Source: Doryteuthis pealeii (lineage: Eukaryota > Mollusca > Cephalopoda > Myopsida > Loliginidae). Taken from it: 64,000 nt of DNA. The stretch is from positions 71,814,893 through 71,878,892 of the forward strand of contig CM042152.1 of NCBI GenBank assembly GCA_023376005.1, in the 5' to 3' direction. The notes below the pieces were generated by a model, which made no database searches, was not told where the DNA came from, and saw nothing but the letters and a program-made list of their open reading frames with translations. Each line of letters starts with the position of its first letter. Positions within the stretch are counted from its first letter, which is position 1. Shown one piece after another: positions 22,812 through 35,788 of this stretch. Made by a program: the position numbers and the translations under genes.

Positions 22812-24595
22812 CTGTAATAAAATCAAAGAAAATCACTCACAATTAACAAATGGAATTGGAATATTAGAAATAATCATTCAATCAGAACATTAGCTAAAAT
22901 AATCCTAAAAACACAACGCGAATTATACAAGATCCAAACAAAACCTTCATATAATTGCATGAATTGAAATGATTTCCATTAAATCTTTTCATAGTCACTT
23001 CTCTTTCATTGTGGAAATGTATTATTTTCTTGCTTATTTCTCATGGCTATTTCATAATTACAATGTTAAATTATAATGAAATCACAAATAGTCAGTCCAG
23101 TGTGATCTACAGTCATGAGATCAATCAATAATTAAAACAGCTCTTTAAGAATTACATGTAAAAGAGATCATGATAATAATGTCTGAGACTTTATTTCATA
23201 CTTGTAGACCTCTGAATCTATTATGTTTCTGATGCAAGAATAATCTACTGAAATTTTCTTTTATATTCACTTTCATCTCTGTACAAGAAATTGCCATAGA
23301 AACATGTTCCATGTTTCAATATTTCTTTCATGGCTATAAAGTCGTATTATATCTTTATATATGTGCATATACTTGTATGTATTAAAAATATGAAACAAAT
23401 GATATTATTGTCATTTCTGATAAAAATAAAATATTAGCAGATAACAGTGAGAATAAGAAAAATGAAATAATAAAACAATAGACATTTCTAATAAGTCTTT
23501 AGAAAGGAAAACTTACAAAAACATTATGTGATTAGTGAACATATTGAATGTTCTGCTTTGGGTAGTTTCACTATTCAGAGAGACAGTGGTGAAACTCTAA
23601 AGTTCATAGTAAATTTTCTAAACATCCCTGACATTCAATGTCTTATTGTACTAGATAACAGTCTTGAATCAAGAAAGGTAACCAGCAGGGGGTTTAGTTT
23701 CTCTGAGTTTTGCACAAATACTAAACATAGTAATGATAATATGTATAGGTAAAAACAATAAGATCATTTTTTCATGTAAATTGTGTAAATCAAAACCTCA
23801 TATTCGGGCCTTAAATAATAGATCTCACCAAAGAAAATTCTTCATCTACTTTTAATAAAAATGTATGCAAAAATCTAGGTAAACAACAACATCACATTTG
23901 GCCTATTTTGAATATCTCAATGTTTCGAATTAAAAAGAAGGATTAATTCGTCTACTTCATACCGGTAACCAGATGTCTCACTTTTCTTATATACTGCTTC
24001 TGAAGATTGATTATGACACAAACTTATCTTCTCATTAATATAATGTTTGAAAATTCTTCAATTTAAATGTAAAAAATGCCAAGTTATGATTGATGTTCAG
24101 TTATTTTCTCATAACCTTTATTCATATCAGTGTTAGTAAATAAAGATGTTAATATAATTTTCAATATTGATGCTTCAACACAACATCTACCTAATTACAG
24201 AGCATTTGGTAATGTAAATTATAATCAAATCACAAATAGTTCAGTGTGATCTACAATCGAGTTTAAGAAATGTTTGGTTCTATTTGAAAATTCAGTAGAT
24301 GTAGATTGAAATCTTTTAGCATCTGTCAAATTAATTTACAGAGTTATCTAACTATGCATGCATACAAACTAATTTCTCATCATTTTGTAACTGATGAATT
24401 TCATAGTCTATGGAGTAGATAAATATTTTAAAGCTGACATTAAAGAATAGTCCTAAATATAGTTCAAAATTTATTGACGTTAGACAATACTTGAATAAAA
24501 ACAGCAAATGCTTTTTTACAAATATCTAATAAGCCTATCTGAAAATTATAATAACTTGCTCACTGACAATAACTGAGAACAAGTTAGAAAATGGA

Positions 24596-24629
<34 letters not shown>

Positions 24630-24632
24630 TAA
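22812..24632 (-). other. long intron upstream of C exon
   Basis: No coding sequence supported. 22,850-23,100 repeats the pattern of other C-upstream introns (34,640-34,830; 54,000-54,190). 24,190-24,600 is duplicated at 28,090-28,490, ending in a (TAA)n tract at 24,597-24,630. Confidence 0.6.
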
Positions 24633-25185
24633 TAGACATGACTGGGTTGGGAAGGTGATCCACTGGGAATTATGCAAAAAATGTAATTTTGACCATGCAA
24701 AAAAATGGTATATGCATAAACCAGAATCTGTTCTTGACAACGAAATACATAAAATTCTCTGGGACTTTGAAATAAAAATGGATCACCTTATCCCAGCAAG
24801 AAGACCAGACCTAGTGTTGATAAACAAAAAAGAAAGAACTTGTCAACTGGTGAATTTTGCAGTGCCAGCAGATCCCAGGGTGAAGCTGAACGAAAATGAA
24901 AAAATGGACAAATATCTGAACCTTGCCAGAGAACTGAAAAAGTTATAGAATATAAAAGTGAAAGTGATACCAATTGTAGTTGTGCACTTGGAACAGTCCC
25001 AAAAGGATTGGAAAAGGGTCTGGAAAGTTTGGGAAACAGAAGAAGGATTGAAACTATTCAGAACACTGAACTGCTGCAATCTGCCAGAATACTCAGAAGA
25101 GTCCTGGAGACCTGAGGAGACTTGCTATCACTCAGATTCCAGTGAAAGACCATCAGCTAATGTTGATGTGAAAACTCAAAATAAT
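24633..25185 (+). pseudogene. LINE 3' fragment, copy 1 (restriction-like endonuclease tail)
   Basis: 5'-truncated RLE-type non-LTR retrotransposon (R2/R4/NeSL/Dong group). 24,655-24,948 encodes the endonuclease region: ILWDFEIKMDHLIPARRPD, then LVLINKKERTCQLVNFAVP, fitting the PD-(D/E)xK nuclease pattern. A TAG replaces Trp after ELKKL, and a 1-base deletion near 24,980 (TAGTTGTGCAC) breaks the last segment. Ends in (AAT)n. Shares this deletion and the NFAVPAD variant with copy 3 at 29,788. Confidence 0.85.
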
Positions 25186-25958
25186 AATAATAATAATAAT
25201 AAACCTATCAGTTCCAGGTCTTCTAAGTCTTTAGAAAGGAAAAACTAACAAAAACATTATCTCATGGATGAACAGAGTAAATGTTTTGCTTTAGAAAGTT
25301 TCACTATTCACATAGACTGTAGTGAAACTCCAAAGTTCTTTGTAAATTTTGTAAACATCACAAATATTCAATGTCCTATTCTACTAGATATAACAGTCTT
25401 AAATCAAGAAAGGCAACAGGCAGCTCCTTAGTTTCTTTCAGTTCACCACTACTCCTAAACTTAGTGCTGATAATCCCATATGTTGAAACAGTAAGCTATT
25501 TTCTAATAACTCTTCCTTACTGATATTATGCACATATTATCCAATTCATTATGCCTACAAAAATTATTAATTGCATGTAACCAGTACTACTTGCCAACTT
25601 GCATCATTGGTAATTCCTTTGCAGAAACTAGTAAATTTTTAGATCTTTCTACAATAACTCCAGCTAAAACACATAATAACAATACTGAAAATGTCTTCAT
25701 TTTCTGCTTGCACTTCTCATCACTTAATTGCAACTTGGCTCACTAGAATTTGGTTACGTCTCCGTTTTTATCATTCTACACAAATTTGCTAACTAGACCA
25801 ACAACTTAGAGGAAAAGCATCAATTCTTGCAAGAGAAATTTCAACTGACAATCCAAAGAAAAACTACCTACAGATTATTATTTTCATGTTGGTTATTTTC
25901 AAACAAAAAACAGTAATCTTTAAGCAATATCAACTCATAAGAAAAGCATTTCACTCAC
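25186..25958 (-). other. intron downstream of B exon
   Basis: Contains (TAA)n after the LINE tail and conserved intron sequence repeated at 30,350-31,114, 38,843-39,600, 42,316-43,080 and 53,069-53,830. Short open frames recur at homologous positions only because the intron is repeated. Confidence 0.65.
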
Positions 25959-26226
25959 CGTGTAAACAACAATGCTTCCATTCGTATAAGTAACAGTCAT
26001 ATTATAATACTCTACATTCATTGTATTCAAAAGGGTTATTTGAACAGGAACTTTTGGATGTTGAACTTCACTGTTATGTTTGGTGCATTATCCTCGTTTG
26101 GAAATTCGAAAGGGTTGCCGCCAACAACTATGTCTTTAATGTTATCCTGATTTGTGGAGGCTTTAATTTCCACAACTTTATTATCAATGTTCTCATCTGT
26201 AATTTCTTCTTTAGGAATACATATCT
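25959..26226 (-). pseudogene. B-type exon with 1-nt deletion
   Basis: 268 bp instead of 269. The missing base lies near 26,058 (TTTTGGATGTTGAAC where intact copies read TTTTGGATCGTTGAAC), shifting the frame before NITVKF/FNDPKVP. Splice sites are intact; the start reads CIPKEEI instead of CIHDEEI. It mirrors the exon at 42,050, which is also shifted but at other sites. A consensus error is possible. Confidence 0.65.
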
Positions 26227-26803
26227 CTGAAAAAATAAAGTAAAATAACTAATAAATATCATATTTCATGAAAACACAAATCCAAGTCTTCATAACATAT
26301 TTTAGAATCTACAACCAATTAAGAAATTTATTTTAATAGCAATGAGGCAATCATTCACACATCCCAATCATTACCTAATCTGCCAAATGAAAACATATTT
26401 TGCCAATCCCTTTGGATATATATTGAAACATAATCTACAAGTGTTTCAACATATCTTACAAATAGTTAATAGTTTCTGCTTCTTAAGATTCACTCAATAG
26501 ATGTCTATATCATGTGGGCAATTTTAAAGTTACCATAAAGTTAGCATGAATTTTAGAAGAAAATCTAATATTCCCATCACTGTTATACATGAAAAAATAT
26601 TATCAGCAGACAAGTTATAACATGCTCAATGGATGAACTAAAGAAGCATGATGATCGAGAACTATATTCACCAAGGCTAATAAGAATAACTTTTTCTCTC
26701 ACAAATAAATCTATTAGATTTTACAAATAAATATCACTATATAATAATCTTAACAGGATTCTTATTATATTTATAAAAAATCATAGTCATAATTAATATT
26801 GAC
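26227..26803 (-). other. intron between D and B exons
   Basis: AT-rich intron closely matching 37,997-38,573 and 41,474-42,049 in reverse. No other feature. Confidence 0.65.
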
Positions 26804-27100
26804 CTGTTGTTGTTGCTATAGTGGTTGGTACTGTTGTAGGAATGGTGGTTGGTATTGTGTTGGTATTGGTTGGAATTGTGGTTGGTATAGTGGTTGGAAT
26901 GGTGGTTGGAATTGTTGTTGGTATAGTGGTTGGTACTGTTGTAGGAATGGTGGTTGGAATTGTGGTTGGTACTGTTGTTGGAATTGTGGTTGGTATAGTG
27001 GTTGGAATGGTGGTTGGAATTGTGGTTGGTACTGTGGTTGGAATTGTTGTTGGTATAGTGGTTGGAACAGTTGTAGGATATGTGATTCGAACTGTTGTAC
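26804..27100 (-). CDS. D-type Thr/Pro repeat exon with both splice sites
   Basis: 297 bp, phase 1 to 1. The acceptor is the complement of ATTCTTAG|GTACAA, the donor ACAACAG|GTCAATAT. It starts GTTVRITYPTTVPTTIP and continues as XPTT repeats. Mirrors the 348-bp exon at 41,126; the copies differ in repeat number, as expected for a minisatellite. Confidence 0.72.
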
Positions 27101-27704
27101 CTAAGAATAGAATAAGTAGATGTTATGCATACATATTATTATATGTATATATGTGCATATTTACATATCCAGATATCATGGTACTATTTTATGAGGAAAC
27201 GCAAAATCAGATTACATCTTAATTAATAACAAGAAAAACTGAATATTTGAAAAATCAAAAAATATTTCATAACAAATACTGCAACTTTCACTGTGACAAA
27301 TTGAATGAAACTGATTGTCATACAACTTAGATATTTACACAGAAAACCTCAGTTATATATCATAGATAGGCTGAAATAAACAAGGAAAAAGGGTAATGCA
27401 TGTATTCATATGAACACTACTAGGTAATGTTTTTAGAACTGCTCTAGTATTGTTGGTAGAACTCTACAAGGTGTTTCAATTGGAACTCTACAACTTGGAA
27501 CATCTACTTCAAAATACTTGCTATGCTTCTTGAAAGAGCTGTGCTTGTTATTCTCAAAGAAACTGTAGAGAACACCATTCTGGAAACTTTCTGCAACAGC
27601 CTGGATAGTGGTCTTCCAATACTAGGTGAATACCGACTTGAAATGGCTAATTAAAAATTGACATCCACGCCCCAAAGTTCACTTCCTGCAACAAATATAC
27701 TTAC
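27101..27704 (-). other. intron with decayed repeat
   Basis: Intron between C and D. 27,420-27,520 on the minus strand is a stop-riddled relic resembling the D repeat (CAACAATACTAGAGCAGTTC-type). Matches 40,523-41,125 in reverse. Confidence 0.6.
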
Positions 27705-27837
27705 TTGCTTTAATACAAAGCTTAACACTGAGTTCTACTTTTACTGGTTCATTTGGTTTATTCTTCTTAATAATAATTTCAATCTTTTCCAATTCACTGA
27801 ATTGTTGTAGTGGTACTGGCACACCCGGATTGACAAA
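27705..27837 (-). CDS. C-type exon, intact
   Basis: 133 bp, phase 0 to 1. Variant peptide starts FVNPGVPVPLQQFSE, has IEIIIKKNKPNEPVKVEL and ends VKLCIKA. Encodes the same protein as the mirror copy at 40,390. Donor CAA|GTAAGTAT; the acceptor TTTCATTACAG is conserved. Confidence 0.78.
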
Positions 27838-28497
27838 CTGTAATGAAATCAAATAGTCATAGAAAATCAATCACAGTTAACAAATAGTATTGGGGTATAT
27901 GAAATAAACATTCATTCAGAACATTAGCAAAAATAATCCTACAAACAAAACATGAAATACAAGAACTGATTAAAAACTTTTTATAATTGCATGAATTGAA
28001 TTGATCTTTGTGAAATATTTTCATAGACTCTTCTTACATAGTGAAAATTTGCTTCTTTTTCCTCATTTCTCATAGCTATCTCATAATTACAATGTCAAAT
28101 TATAATCAAATCACAAATAGTTCAGTGTGATCTATAATCATGTTTAAGAAATGTTTGGTTCTATTTGAAAATTCAGTAGATGTAGATTGAAATCTTTTAG
28201 CATCTGTCAAATTAATTTACAGAGTTATCTAACTATGCATGCATACAAACTAATTTCTCATCATTTTTTAACTGATGAATTTCATAGTCTATGGAGTAGA
28301 TAAATATTTTAAAGCAGACATTAAAGAATAGTCCTAAATATAGTTCAAAATTTATTGACGTTAGACAATACTTGAATAAAACCAGCAAATGCTTTTTTAC
28401 AAATATCTAATAAGCCTATCTGAAAATTATAATAACTTGCTCACTGACAATAACTGAGAACAAGTTAGAAAAGCGAAAATAATAATAATAATAATAA

Positions 28498-28528
<31 letters not shown>

Positions 28529-28535
28529 AAGAAAA
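27838..28535 (-). other. intron with (TAA)n and (GAA)n tracts
   Basis: Duplicate of 23,900-24,600. It ends in TAA repeats and a (GAA)n run at 28,500-28,533 immediately before the LINE. Confidence 0.65.
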
Positions 28536-29770
28536 GTTAAAAAAGAATATCTCAGGAGAACTAGAAAACTTCTAGAAACGAAACTTAACAGCAGAAATCT
28601 GATCAAAGGAATTAATACCTGGGCTGTCCCCATTATAAGATACTCAGGACCATTCTTAAAATGGATAAAAGAAGAACTCAGACAGATAGACCAAAGGACG
28701 AGAAAATTAATGACCATGCACAAGGCTCTCCACCCTAGAGATGATAGAGATAGATTGTATGTGTCAAGAAAGGAAGGGGGAAGAGGTCTTGCCAACATAG
28801 AGGAATGCGTAGAAACCACAATCCAACAACTTGAAGATTACTCAAGGAAGAGCAAAGACAAATTACTTATGGCGGCCAACAATAGTAGAAACGGCAGATG
28901 GACAAACAGAAAAACGACAAAGACTAGAAAACAAAAATGGGAAGAAAAACAATTATATGGACGCTTCAAATGACAAATAGATGAGGTTGCACATGGAAAG
29001 ACTTGGACATGGTTAAGAAAGGGAAACCTCAAAAGAGAAACAGAATCACTTATAATTGCTGCACAAAATAATGCCATAAGGACAAACTACATCAAAGCGA
29101 AAATTGATAAGACACAACAGAATAGTAAATGTAGACTTTGCGGTAATAGAGATGAGACTGTTAACCATATACTCTGCGAATGTAGCAAACTAGCACAACG
29201 AGAATACAAAACTAGACATGACTGGGTTGGGAAGGTGATCCACTGGGAATTATGCAAGAAATTAAATTTTGACCACACAACAAAATGGTATATGCATAAA
29301 CCAGAATCTGTTCTTGAGAACGAAACGCACAAAATTCTCTGGGACTTTGAAATTAAAACGGATCACCTTATCCCAGCAAGAAGACCAGACCTAGTGTTGA
29401 TAAACAAAAAAGAAAGAACTTGTCAACTGGTGGATTTTGCAGTGCCAGCGGATCACAGGGTGAAGTTAAAGGAAAATGAAAAAATTGACAAATATCTGGA
29501 CCTTGCCAGAGAACTGAAAAAGTTATGGAATATGAAAGTGAAAGTTATACCAATTGTAGTTGGTGCACTTGGAACAGTCCCAAAAGGATTAGAAAAGGGT
29601 TTGGAAAGTTTGGATATCAGAGGAAGGATTGAAACCATTCAGAACACTGCACTGCTGCAATCTGCCAGAATACTCAGAAGAGTCCTGGAGACCTGAGGAG
29701 ACTTGCTGTCACTCAGACTCCAGTGAAAGACCATCAGCTAACACTGATGTGAAAACTCAAAAGGAGTAAA
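28536..29770 (+). pseudogene. LINE 3' half, copy 2 (RT thumb, zinc knuckle, endonuclease)
   Basis: Longest LINE copy; one frame is open from 28,536 to a TGA at 29,694-29,696, except for an in-frame TGA at 28,971-28,973. Order: end of the RT/thumb region (RTRKLMTMHKALHPRDDRDR, EGGRGLANIEECVE), an ALRTNYIKAKI-like segment, a CCHC knuckle (CRLCGNRDETVNHILCEC), then the PD-(D/E)xK endonuclease (RRPDLVLINKKERTCQLVDF) and the conserved VIPIVVGALGTVPKGLEKGL tail. This order identifies an RLE-bearing non-LTR element. The RT palm and N-terminal DNA-binding domain are lost by 5' truncation. Confidence 0.9.
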
Positions 29771-29787
29771 TAATAATAATAATAGAC

Positions 29788-30335
29788 ATGACTGGGTTGG
29801 GAAGGTGATCCACTGGGAATTATGCAAAAAATGTAATTTTGACCATGCAAAAAAATGGTATATGCATAAACCAGAATCTGTTCTTGAGAACGAAATGCAT
29901 AAAATTCTCCGGGACTTTGAAATAAAAATGGATCACCTTATCCCAGCAAGAAGACCAGACCTAGTGTTGATAAACAAAAAAGAAAGAACTTGTCAACTGG
30001 TGAATTTTGCAGTGCCAGCAGATCACAGGGTGAAGCTGAACGAAAATGAAAAATTGGACAAATATCTGAACCTTGACAGAGAACTGAAAAAGTTATGGAA
30101 TATGAAAGTGAAAGTGATACCAATTGTAGTTGTGCACTTGGAACAGTCCCAAAAGGATTGGAAAAGGGTCTGGAAAATTTGGGAATCAGAGGAAGGATTG
30201 AAAGCATTCAGAACACTGAACTGCTGCAATCTGCCAGAATACTCAGAAGAGTCCTGGAGACCTGAGGAGACTTGCTATCACTCAGATTCCAGTGAAAGAC
30301 CATCAGCTAATGTTGATGTGAAAACTCAAAATAAT
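29788..30335 (+). pseudogene. LINE 3' fragment, copy 3
   Basis: Second, shorter tail (starts AGACATGACTGGGTTGGG) joined to copy 2 through a short (TAA)n. Open to 30,110, then the same 1-base deletion as copy 1 (TAGTTGTGCAC). Without the Trp-to-stop change of copy 1. Ends in (AAT)n. Confidence 0.85.
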
Positions 30336-31114
30336 AATAAAAATAATAATAAACCTATCAGTTCCAGGTCTTCTAAGTCTTTAGAAAGGAAAAACTAACA
30401 AAAACATTATCTCATGGATGAACAGAGTAAATGTTTTGCTTTAGAAAGTTTCACTATTCACATAGACTGTAGTGAAACTCCAAAGTTCTTTGTAAATTTT
30501 GTAAACATCACAAATATTCAATGTCCTATTCTACTAGATATAACAGTCTTAAATCAAGAAAGGCAACAGGCAGCTCCTTAGTTTCTTTCAGTTCACCACT
30601 ACTCCTAAACTTAGTGCTGATAATCCCATATGTTGAAACAGTAAGCTATTTTCTAATAACTCTTCCTTAACTGTATGNCTGATATTATGCACATATTATC
30701 CAATTCATTATGCCTACAAAAATTATTAATTGCATGTAACCAGTACTACTTGCCAACTTGCATCATTGGTAATTCCTTTGCAAAACTAGTAAATTTTTAG
30801 ATCTTTCTACAATAACTCCAGCTAAAACACATAATAACAATACTGAAAATGTCTTCATTTTCTGCTTGCACTTCTCATCACTTAATTGCAACTTGGCTCA
30901 CTAGAATTTGGTTACGTCTCCTGTTTTTCATTCTACACAAATTTGCTAACTAGACAACAACTTAGAGGAAAAGCATCAATTCTTGCAAGAGAAATTTCAA
31001 CTGACAATCCAAAGAAAAACTACCTACAGATTATTATTTTCATGTTGGTTATTTTCAAACAAAAAACAGTAATCTTTAAGCAATATCAACTCATAAGAAA
31101 AGCATTTCACTCAC
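30336..31114 (-). other. intron downstream of B exon; contains N at 30,678
   Basis: Repeat of 25,186-25,958. At 30,670-30,679 an extra ACTGTATGN sits within TTCCTTACTGATATT, the only N in the window, marking a poorly resolved or patched consensus. Confidence 0.7.
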
Positions 31115-31376
31115 CGTGTAAACAACAATGCTTCCATTCGTATAAGTAACAGTCATATTATAATACTCATATTCATTGTATTCAAAAGGGTTATTTGAAC
31201 AGGAACTTTTGGATCTTGAACTTCACGTTACGTTTGGTGCTTTATCCTGTTGGAAATTTGAAAGGGTTGCCGCCAACAACTATGTCTTTAATGTTATCCT
31301 GATTTGTGGAGGCTTAATTTCCACAACTTTATTATCAATGTTCTCATCTGTAATTTCTTCATCATGAATACATATC
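31115..31376 (-). pseudogene. B-type exon with multiple small deletions
   Basis: 262 bp, seven short of the intact exon, from single-base losses (for example ACTCATATTC for ACTCTACATTC, CACGTTACG for CACTGTTACG, GGCTTAATTTCC for GGCTTTAATTTCC). The splice sites remain. Errors of this type continue into both flanking introns, so consensus error is at least as likely as true decay. Confidence 0.6.
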
Positions 31377-33875
31377 CTGAAAAAATAAAGTAAAATAACT
31401 AATAAATATCATATTTCATGAAAACACAAATCCAAGTCTTCATAACATATTTTAGAATCTACAACCAATTAAGAAATTTATTTTAATAGCATGAGGCAAT
31501 CATTCACACATCCCAATCATTACCTAATCTGCCAAATGAAAACATATTTGCCAATCCCTTTGGATATATATTGAAACATAATCTACAAGTGTTTCAACAT
31601 ATCTTACAAATAGTTAATAGTTTCTGCTTCTTAAGATTCACTCAATAGATGTCTATATCATGTGGGCAATTTTAAAGTTACCATAAAGTTAGCATGAATT
31701 TTAGAAGAAAATCTAATATTCCCATCACTGTTATACATGAAAAAATATTATCAGCAGACAAGTTATAACCATTACCTAATGGATTAACCATAAATAAATC
31801 TATTAGATTTTACAAATAAATATTATTTTTTTGCTCATGTAGTCTACTTTCATATAATCAACACTTGTATTCAATTGTATTCTATTTTAGCAAAAGTACA
31901 TGTTCATATGTATACACTCGGAAACCATGATTATGTAAACACTAACACTAATAATTACTATGAACAGACATACGCACATGATGGAAGTATGCAATTCAAT
32001 CATTTCATTTTAATCAATTATCTACAAATATATAACTTTAATTAATCTTGCACAACACCCTTTCTCATATTTTAATAGCATCCATTAAAATCACAACACA
32101 TAATTTCAAGACATCAACCTGTTAAAAGCAAAAGTGAAATTTCTACATTGTTATGAGTTTAGTTAGATTTCAAAAATTGATAGAAAAAAAAGAAATTCAA
32201 AATAAACTAAGCCGTCAATACACATACTATATCAAAGGTATAAAGTTTAGTTTTAGCAGAAAATCTAATATTCCCATCACTGTTATATATGAGAAAATAG
32301 TATTAGCAGACAAGTTATAACAACCCGATGGATGAATTAAAGAAGCGTGATAATCAAGATTTCATAACAAAATTCAAGGCTTCATAAGAATCTATGACCA
32401 ATTCAGAAATATATTTTAATAGCAATGAAGCAATCATTCCTACATCCCAAATCGTAATCTGCCAGATATGAAATACATTTTCCCAAATCCTTTCGATATA
32501 ACATATAAGTGTTTCAACATGTCTTACAAATAGCTAGTAGTTTCTCTTTCTTAAGGATCACTAAATGATGCCCATATTATGTTAACAACTTTAAAGCTAA
32601 TGTACTTTTCATTAATGAAAAGTGATTATCATATGTACAAGCACCAGCTTATTTACATCATGAAGCTGAAGAGTAATACAAAATATTCAGAAACTTATAC
32701 AAACACAAAATCACATCAATATACCTTTTGTCTTTGCAATGTAAAAACAATCATTGGAAAAGGAAACATTTTTAGATACCTAATCCATTCATAAAACACT
32801 TCCATCTCTGTTACAAGCATGTAAAAATCAAACCTATTTCTTTTGCTCTATAGTCTACTTCATATCATGGACACAAGTAAATGATTATGTGTATTGTAAT
32901 GAAAATAAACAAGATTTCATAAAACTTGAGAGGTTTCGATAAACTAATTTTACAACTAATAGTTATAGATTAAACAGTCTGCCACTAGGCTTGGACTTCA
33001 ACTTCTTTCTTTTCAGAGGCCGTCATTAAGGACACGTAATTAAGGTTATATAGCAAGGGATGGAAATATGGGTTTCTTTATTAATATTACATTCTCCATT
33101 ACTATTTTATTTCCTACAAACATCAACATTGCACAAGGAAGTGCGGTTACTCTCAGAAAAGATCTACAATTATGGGATAGTCAACACTACTTTGTGGTAG
33201 AGTAGATGTATCAGACACAACCAATTGTCATGAAGATTGTTCACTAGTAATGATATCTTATATACAGCAAACACATGATTATATATGCACTAACATTGAT
33301 AATTCCTATGGACATACACGTACACATAAACAACTGCACACACATCTATACATCAAAGTATACAATTCGATCACTTCATTCTAATCAATTATCTACAAAT
33401 ATATAACATTGAATTATTCTTGGACAACACCCTTACTCCTATTTTAATAGCAGCCGTTAAAATAGCAACACACAATTTTAAGAATATCAACCTGAGAAAA
33501 GCACAAGTAAAATTTCTATATTGTCAACAGCTTGTATTCAATTTCATGAATTGATAGAACACAGTATTTCAATATAATAACTAAGCTATCAATACACTTG
33601 TCATATCAAACATATAAAGTTTAGTTATCAGGAGTTTTAGAAAAAATCAAATAATGCCAACAATGAGTTAATATTATTACAAGACAAGTCATATGAAATA
33701 TGAAATGAAGAAACATGAAAACTGAACTCTATATATAATCAAGGCTAAAAAGAAAACATTTTTCAGTCACAAACATTTTCTATTATATTTTGCAAATACA
33801 TGTCACTAGGTAATGGTCTTAACAAGTTTCAAAGTTATATTTAAAAAAAAGGCATTATAATAATTGATATTGACC
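31377..33875 (-). other. composite intron between D and B exons
   Basis: Non-coding. 31,377-31,760 matches the B-upstream intron; near 31,775-31,830 it jumps to a second intron type that matches 36,300-37,350 and 58,480-60,030 in reverse. About one A exon with its flanks seems to have been skipped at this junction. Confidence 0.55.
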
Positions 33876-34003
33876 TGTTGTTGGAACAGTTGTTGGAACA
33901 GTTGTAGGAATGGTGGTTGGAATGTTGTTGGTATAGTGTTGAACTGTTGTTGGTATAGTGGTTGGAACTGTTGTAGGAATGGTAATTGTTGGAAGAGTTG
34001 TAC
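33876..34003 (-). CDS. short D-type Thr/Pro repeat exon
   Basis: 128 bp with acceptor GTTAG|GTACAA and donor ACAACAG|GTCAATAT. Reads GTTLPTITIPTTVPTTIPTT before an internal indel shifts the frame. A phase 1-to-1 exon should be a multiple of 3; 128 is not. Related in size and sequence to the D exons at 58,377 and 61,819. Confidence 0.55.
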
Positions 34004-34486
34004 CTAACAAAATAATACATTTGTTATAAATATATAATATATATAAATGCAAACTATACAATATGTATTGTGTATGTGCATATTTACATTTCCAGATATC
34101 ATTGAACTGTATGATGAGAAACCATCAATATCACATTACATTTTAATTGATAACAAGAAAAACTGAATATTTGCATAACCAAAACCAATTTCATAACAAT
34201 CACATGCAACTTTCAATGATCAAGTGAATCAGATTTTCATACAAATTAGATATTTACAAACAAAAACTTAGTTTATATCATAGATAGGCTCAAATAATCA
34301 AGGAAAAGAAGAAATATATATACTCATATGAACACTAGTAAGTAGTTTTTAGAACTTTTGTATGTACTGCTGTTAGAACTGTACTAGATATTGTCAAATA
34401 CATTTATAATGAATTCATTGTTTTTGTTTATGTTTTAAAATTCCTATTAACACTCAAAGTTCAGTTCCTGCAAGAAATATACTTAC
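34004..34486 (-). other. intron between C and D
   Basis: Contains a (TA)n run near 34,030, the region equivalent to 61,336-61,818 in reverse, and a short decayed repeat at about 34,350-34,390. Confidence 0.6.
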
Positions 34487-34617
34487 TTCGTTTAATACAA
34501 AGCTCAACACTCAGTTCTACTTCTACTGGTTTCTTGGATTGATTTTCTAATAGTAATTACAATCTCCTTCAATTCACCAGTTGGTGGCAGTGGTACAGGA
34601 TTATTTGGATTGAGACC
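34487..34617 (-). pseudogene. C-type exon, two bases short
   Basis: 131 bp with intact splice sites; two bases are missing (one near GGTTTCTTGG). Otherwise the GLNPNNPVPLPPTGEL version of the C exon seen at 54,209 and 61,204. Confidence 0.6.
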
Positions 34618-35518
34618 CTGTAATAAAATCAAAGAAAATCACTCACAATTAACAAATGGAATTGGAATATTAGAAATAATCATTCAATCAGAAAATTAGC
34701 TAAAATAATCCTAAAAACACAACGCGAATTATACAAAGATCCAAACAAAACCTTCATATAATTGCATGAATTGAAGTGATTTCCATTAAATCTTTTCATA
34801 GTCACTTCTCTTTCATTGTGGAAAGTTGTTTCTGCATATATGTGTAAGTATTAAGAATATGAAACAAATGATATTATTATCAGGATTTAATGAAAAAACA
34901 TCAGTAAGAACAAGATAGAAAAAATGAAATTATAAAAAAATAGAAATATCTGTTCCAGTTCTACTGAGTATTTGCAATGGAAAACTAACAAAACATTATG
35001 CCATTGATAAGCAGAGTGAATGTTCTGCATTGGAAAGTTTCACTATTCAGTGAGACATTGTTAAAACTCTAAAATTATTAGCAAATGTTCTAAATATCAT
35101 GCACATTCAATATCCTATTGTACTAGATAACAGTCTTGAATCAAGAATGGTAACAGGCAGGAGACTTAGTTTCTCTGACTTTTGCACAAATACTAAACAT
35201 AGTGCTGATAATATGTATAGGGAAAAAAATAAGATAATTTATCCATACATGCTCTTTAAAAACAGAGATTTTCATGTTTTAGCACCACTCTCATCAGTTA
35301 GTTGCAATTGAGTTGACTAGAATTTTCTTGGATTTTTCTTTTGTCATCAATACTCAGATTCGGTTAGCAGACAAGTAAAATACATCAATTCTTGCAAAAA
35401 AAAAATTTTCAACTGATAATTGACAAAGTTTGGAAGCTATTTCGAAAAGCTTTTACAAAAACAATTCAAAACATAATGTTTCAGCATTATCATTTTATGA
35501 GAAAAGCCTCTTACTCAC
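34618..35518 (-). other. intron between A and C exons
   Basis: Corresponds to 60,306-61,203 in reverse. No coding sequence. Confidence 0.65.
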
Positions 35519-35788
35519 CGTGTTAATAAATAATGTTTCCACCCGTATAAGTAACAGTCATATTATAAACATCTACGTTGTTTGTATTCAACAGGTTCAT
35601 TCGAACTGGAACTTTTGGATCATTGAAAGTCACTTTTACAGTTAAAGTATCATCGTCTTCTGCAAATACGAAAGGATTACCGCCAACAACTATGTTTTCA
35701 ATGTCCGCTGGATTTGATGATGGAACAATAACCACTTTTTCATTGCGAATGTTATCCTTTGTAATTTCTTCTTCATGAATACATATCA
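35519..35788 (-). pseudogene. A-type exon with 1-nt insertion near the donor
   Basis: 270 bp; an extra T at about 35,523 (CGTGTTAATAAA against CGTGTAATAAA) shifts only the last two or three codons (YYT). The body is intact, with NMTVTYT and the early Cys. Two residues differ from the copy at 1,110. Given the indel noise nearby this could be a functional exon with a consensus error. Confidence 0.65.

Noticed and set aside
25528..25746. Recurring 72-codon open frame also at 39,055, 42,526 and 53,281
   Set aside because: It lies inside the conserved intron after B exons, on the strand opposite to the exons. Its conservation is explained by recent duplication, and it has no recognisable motif.
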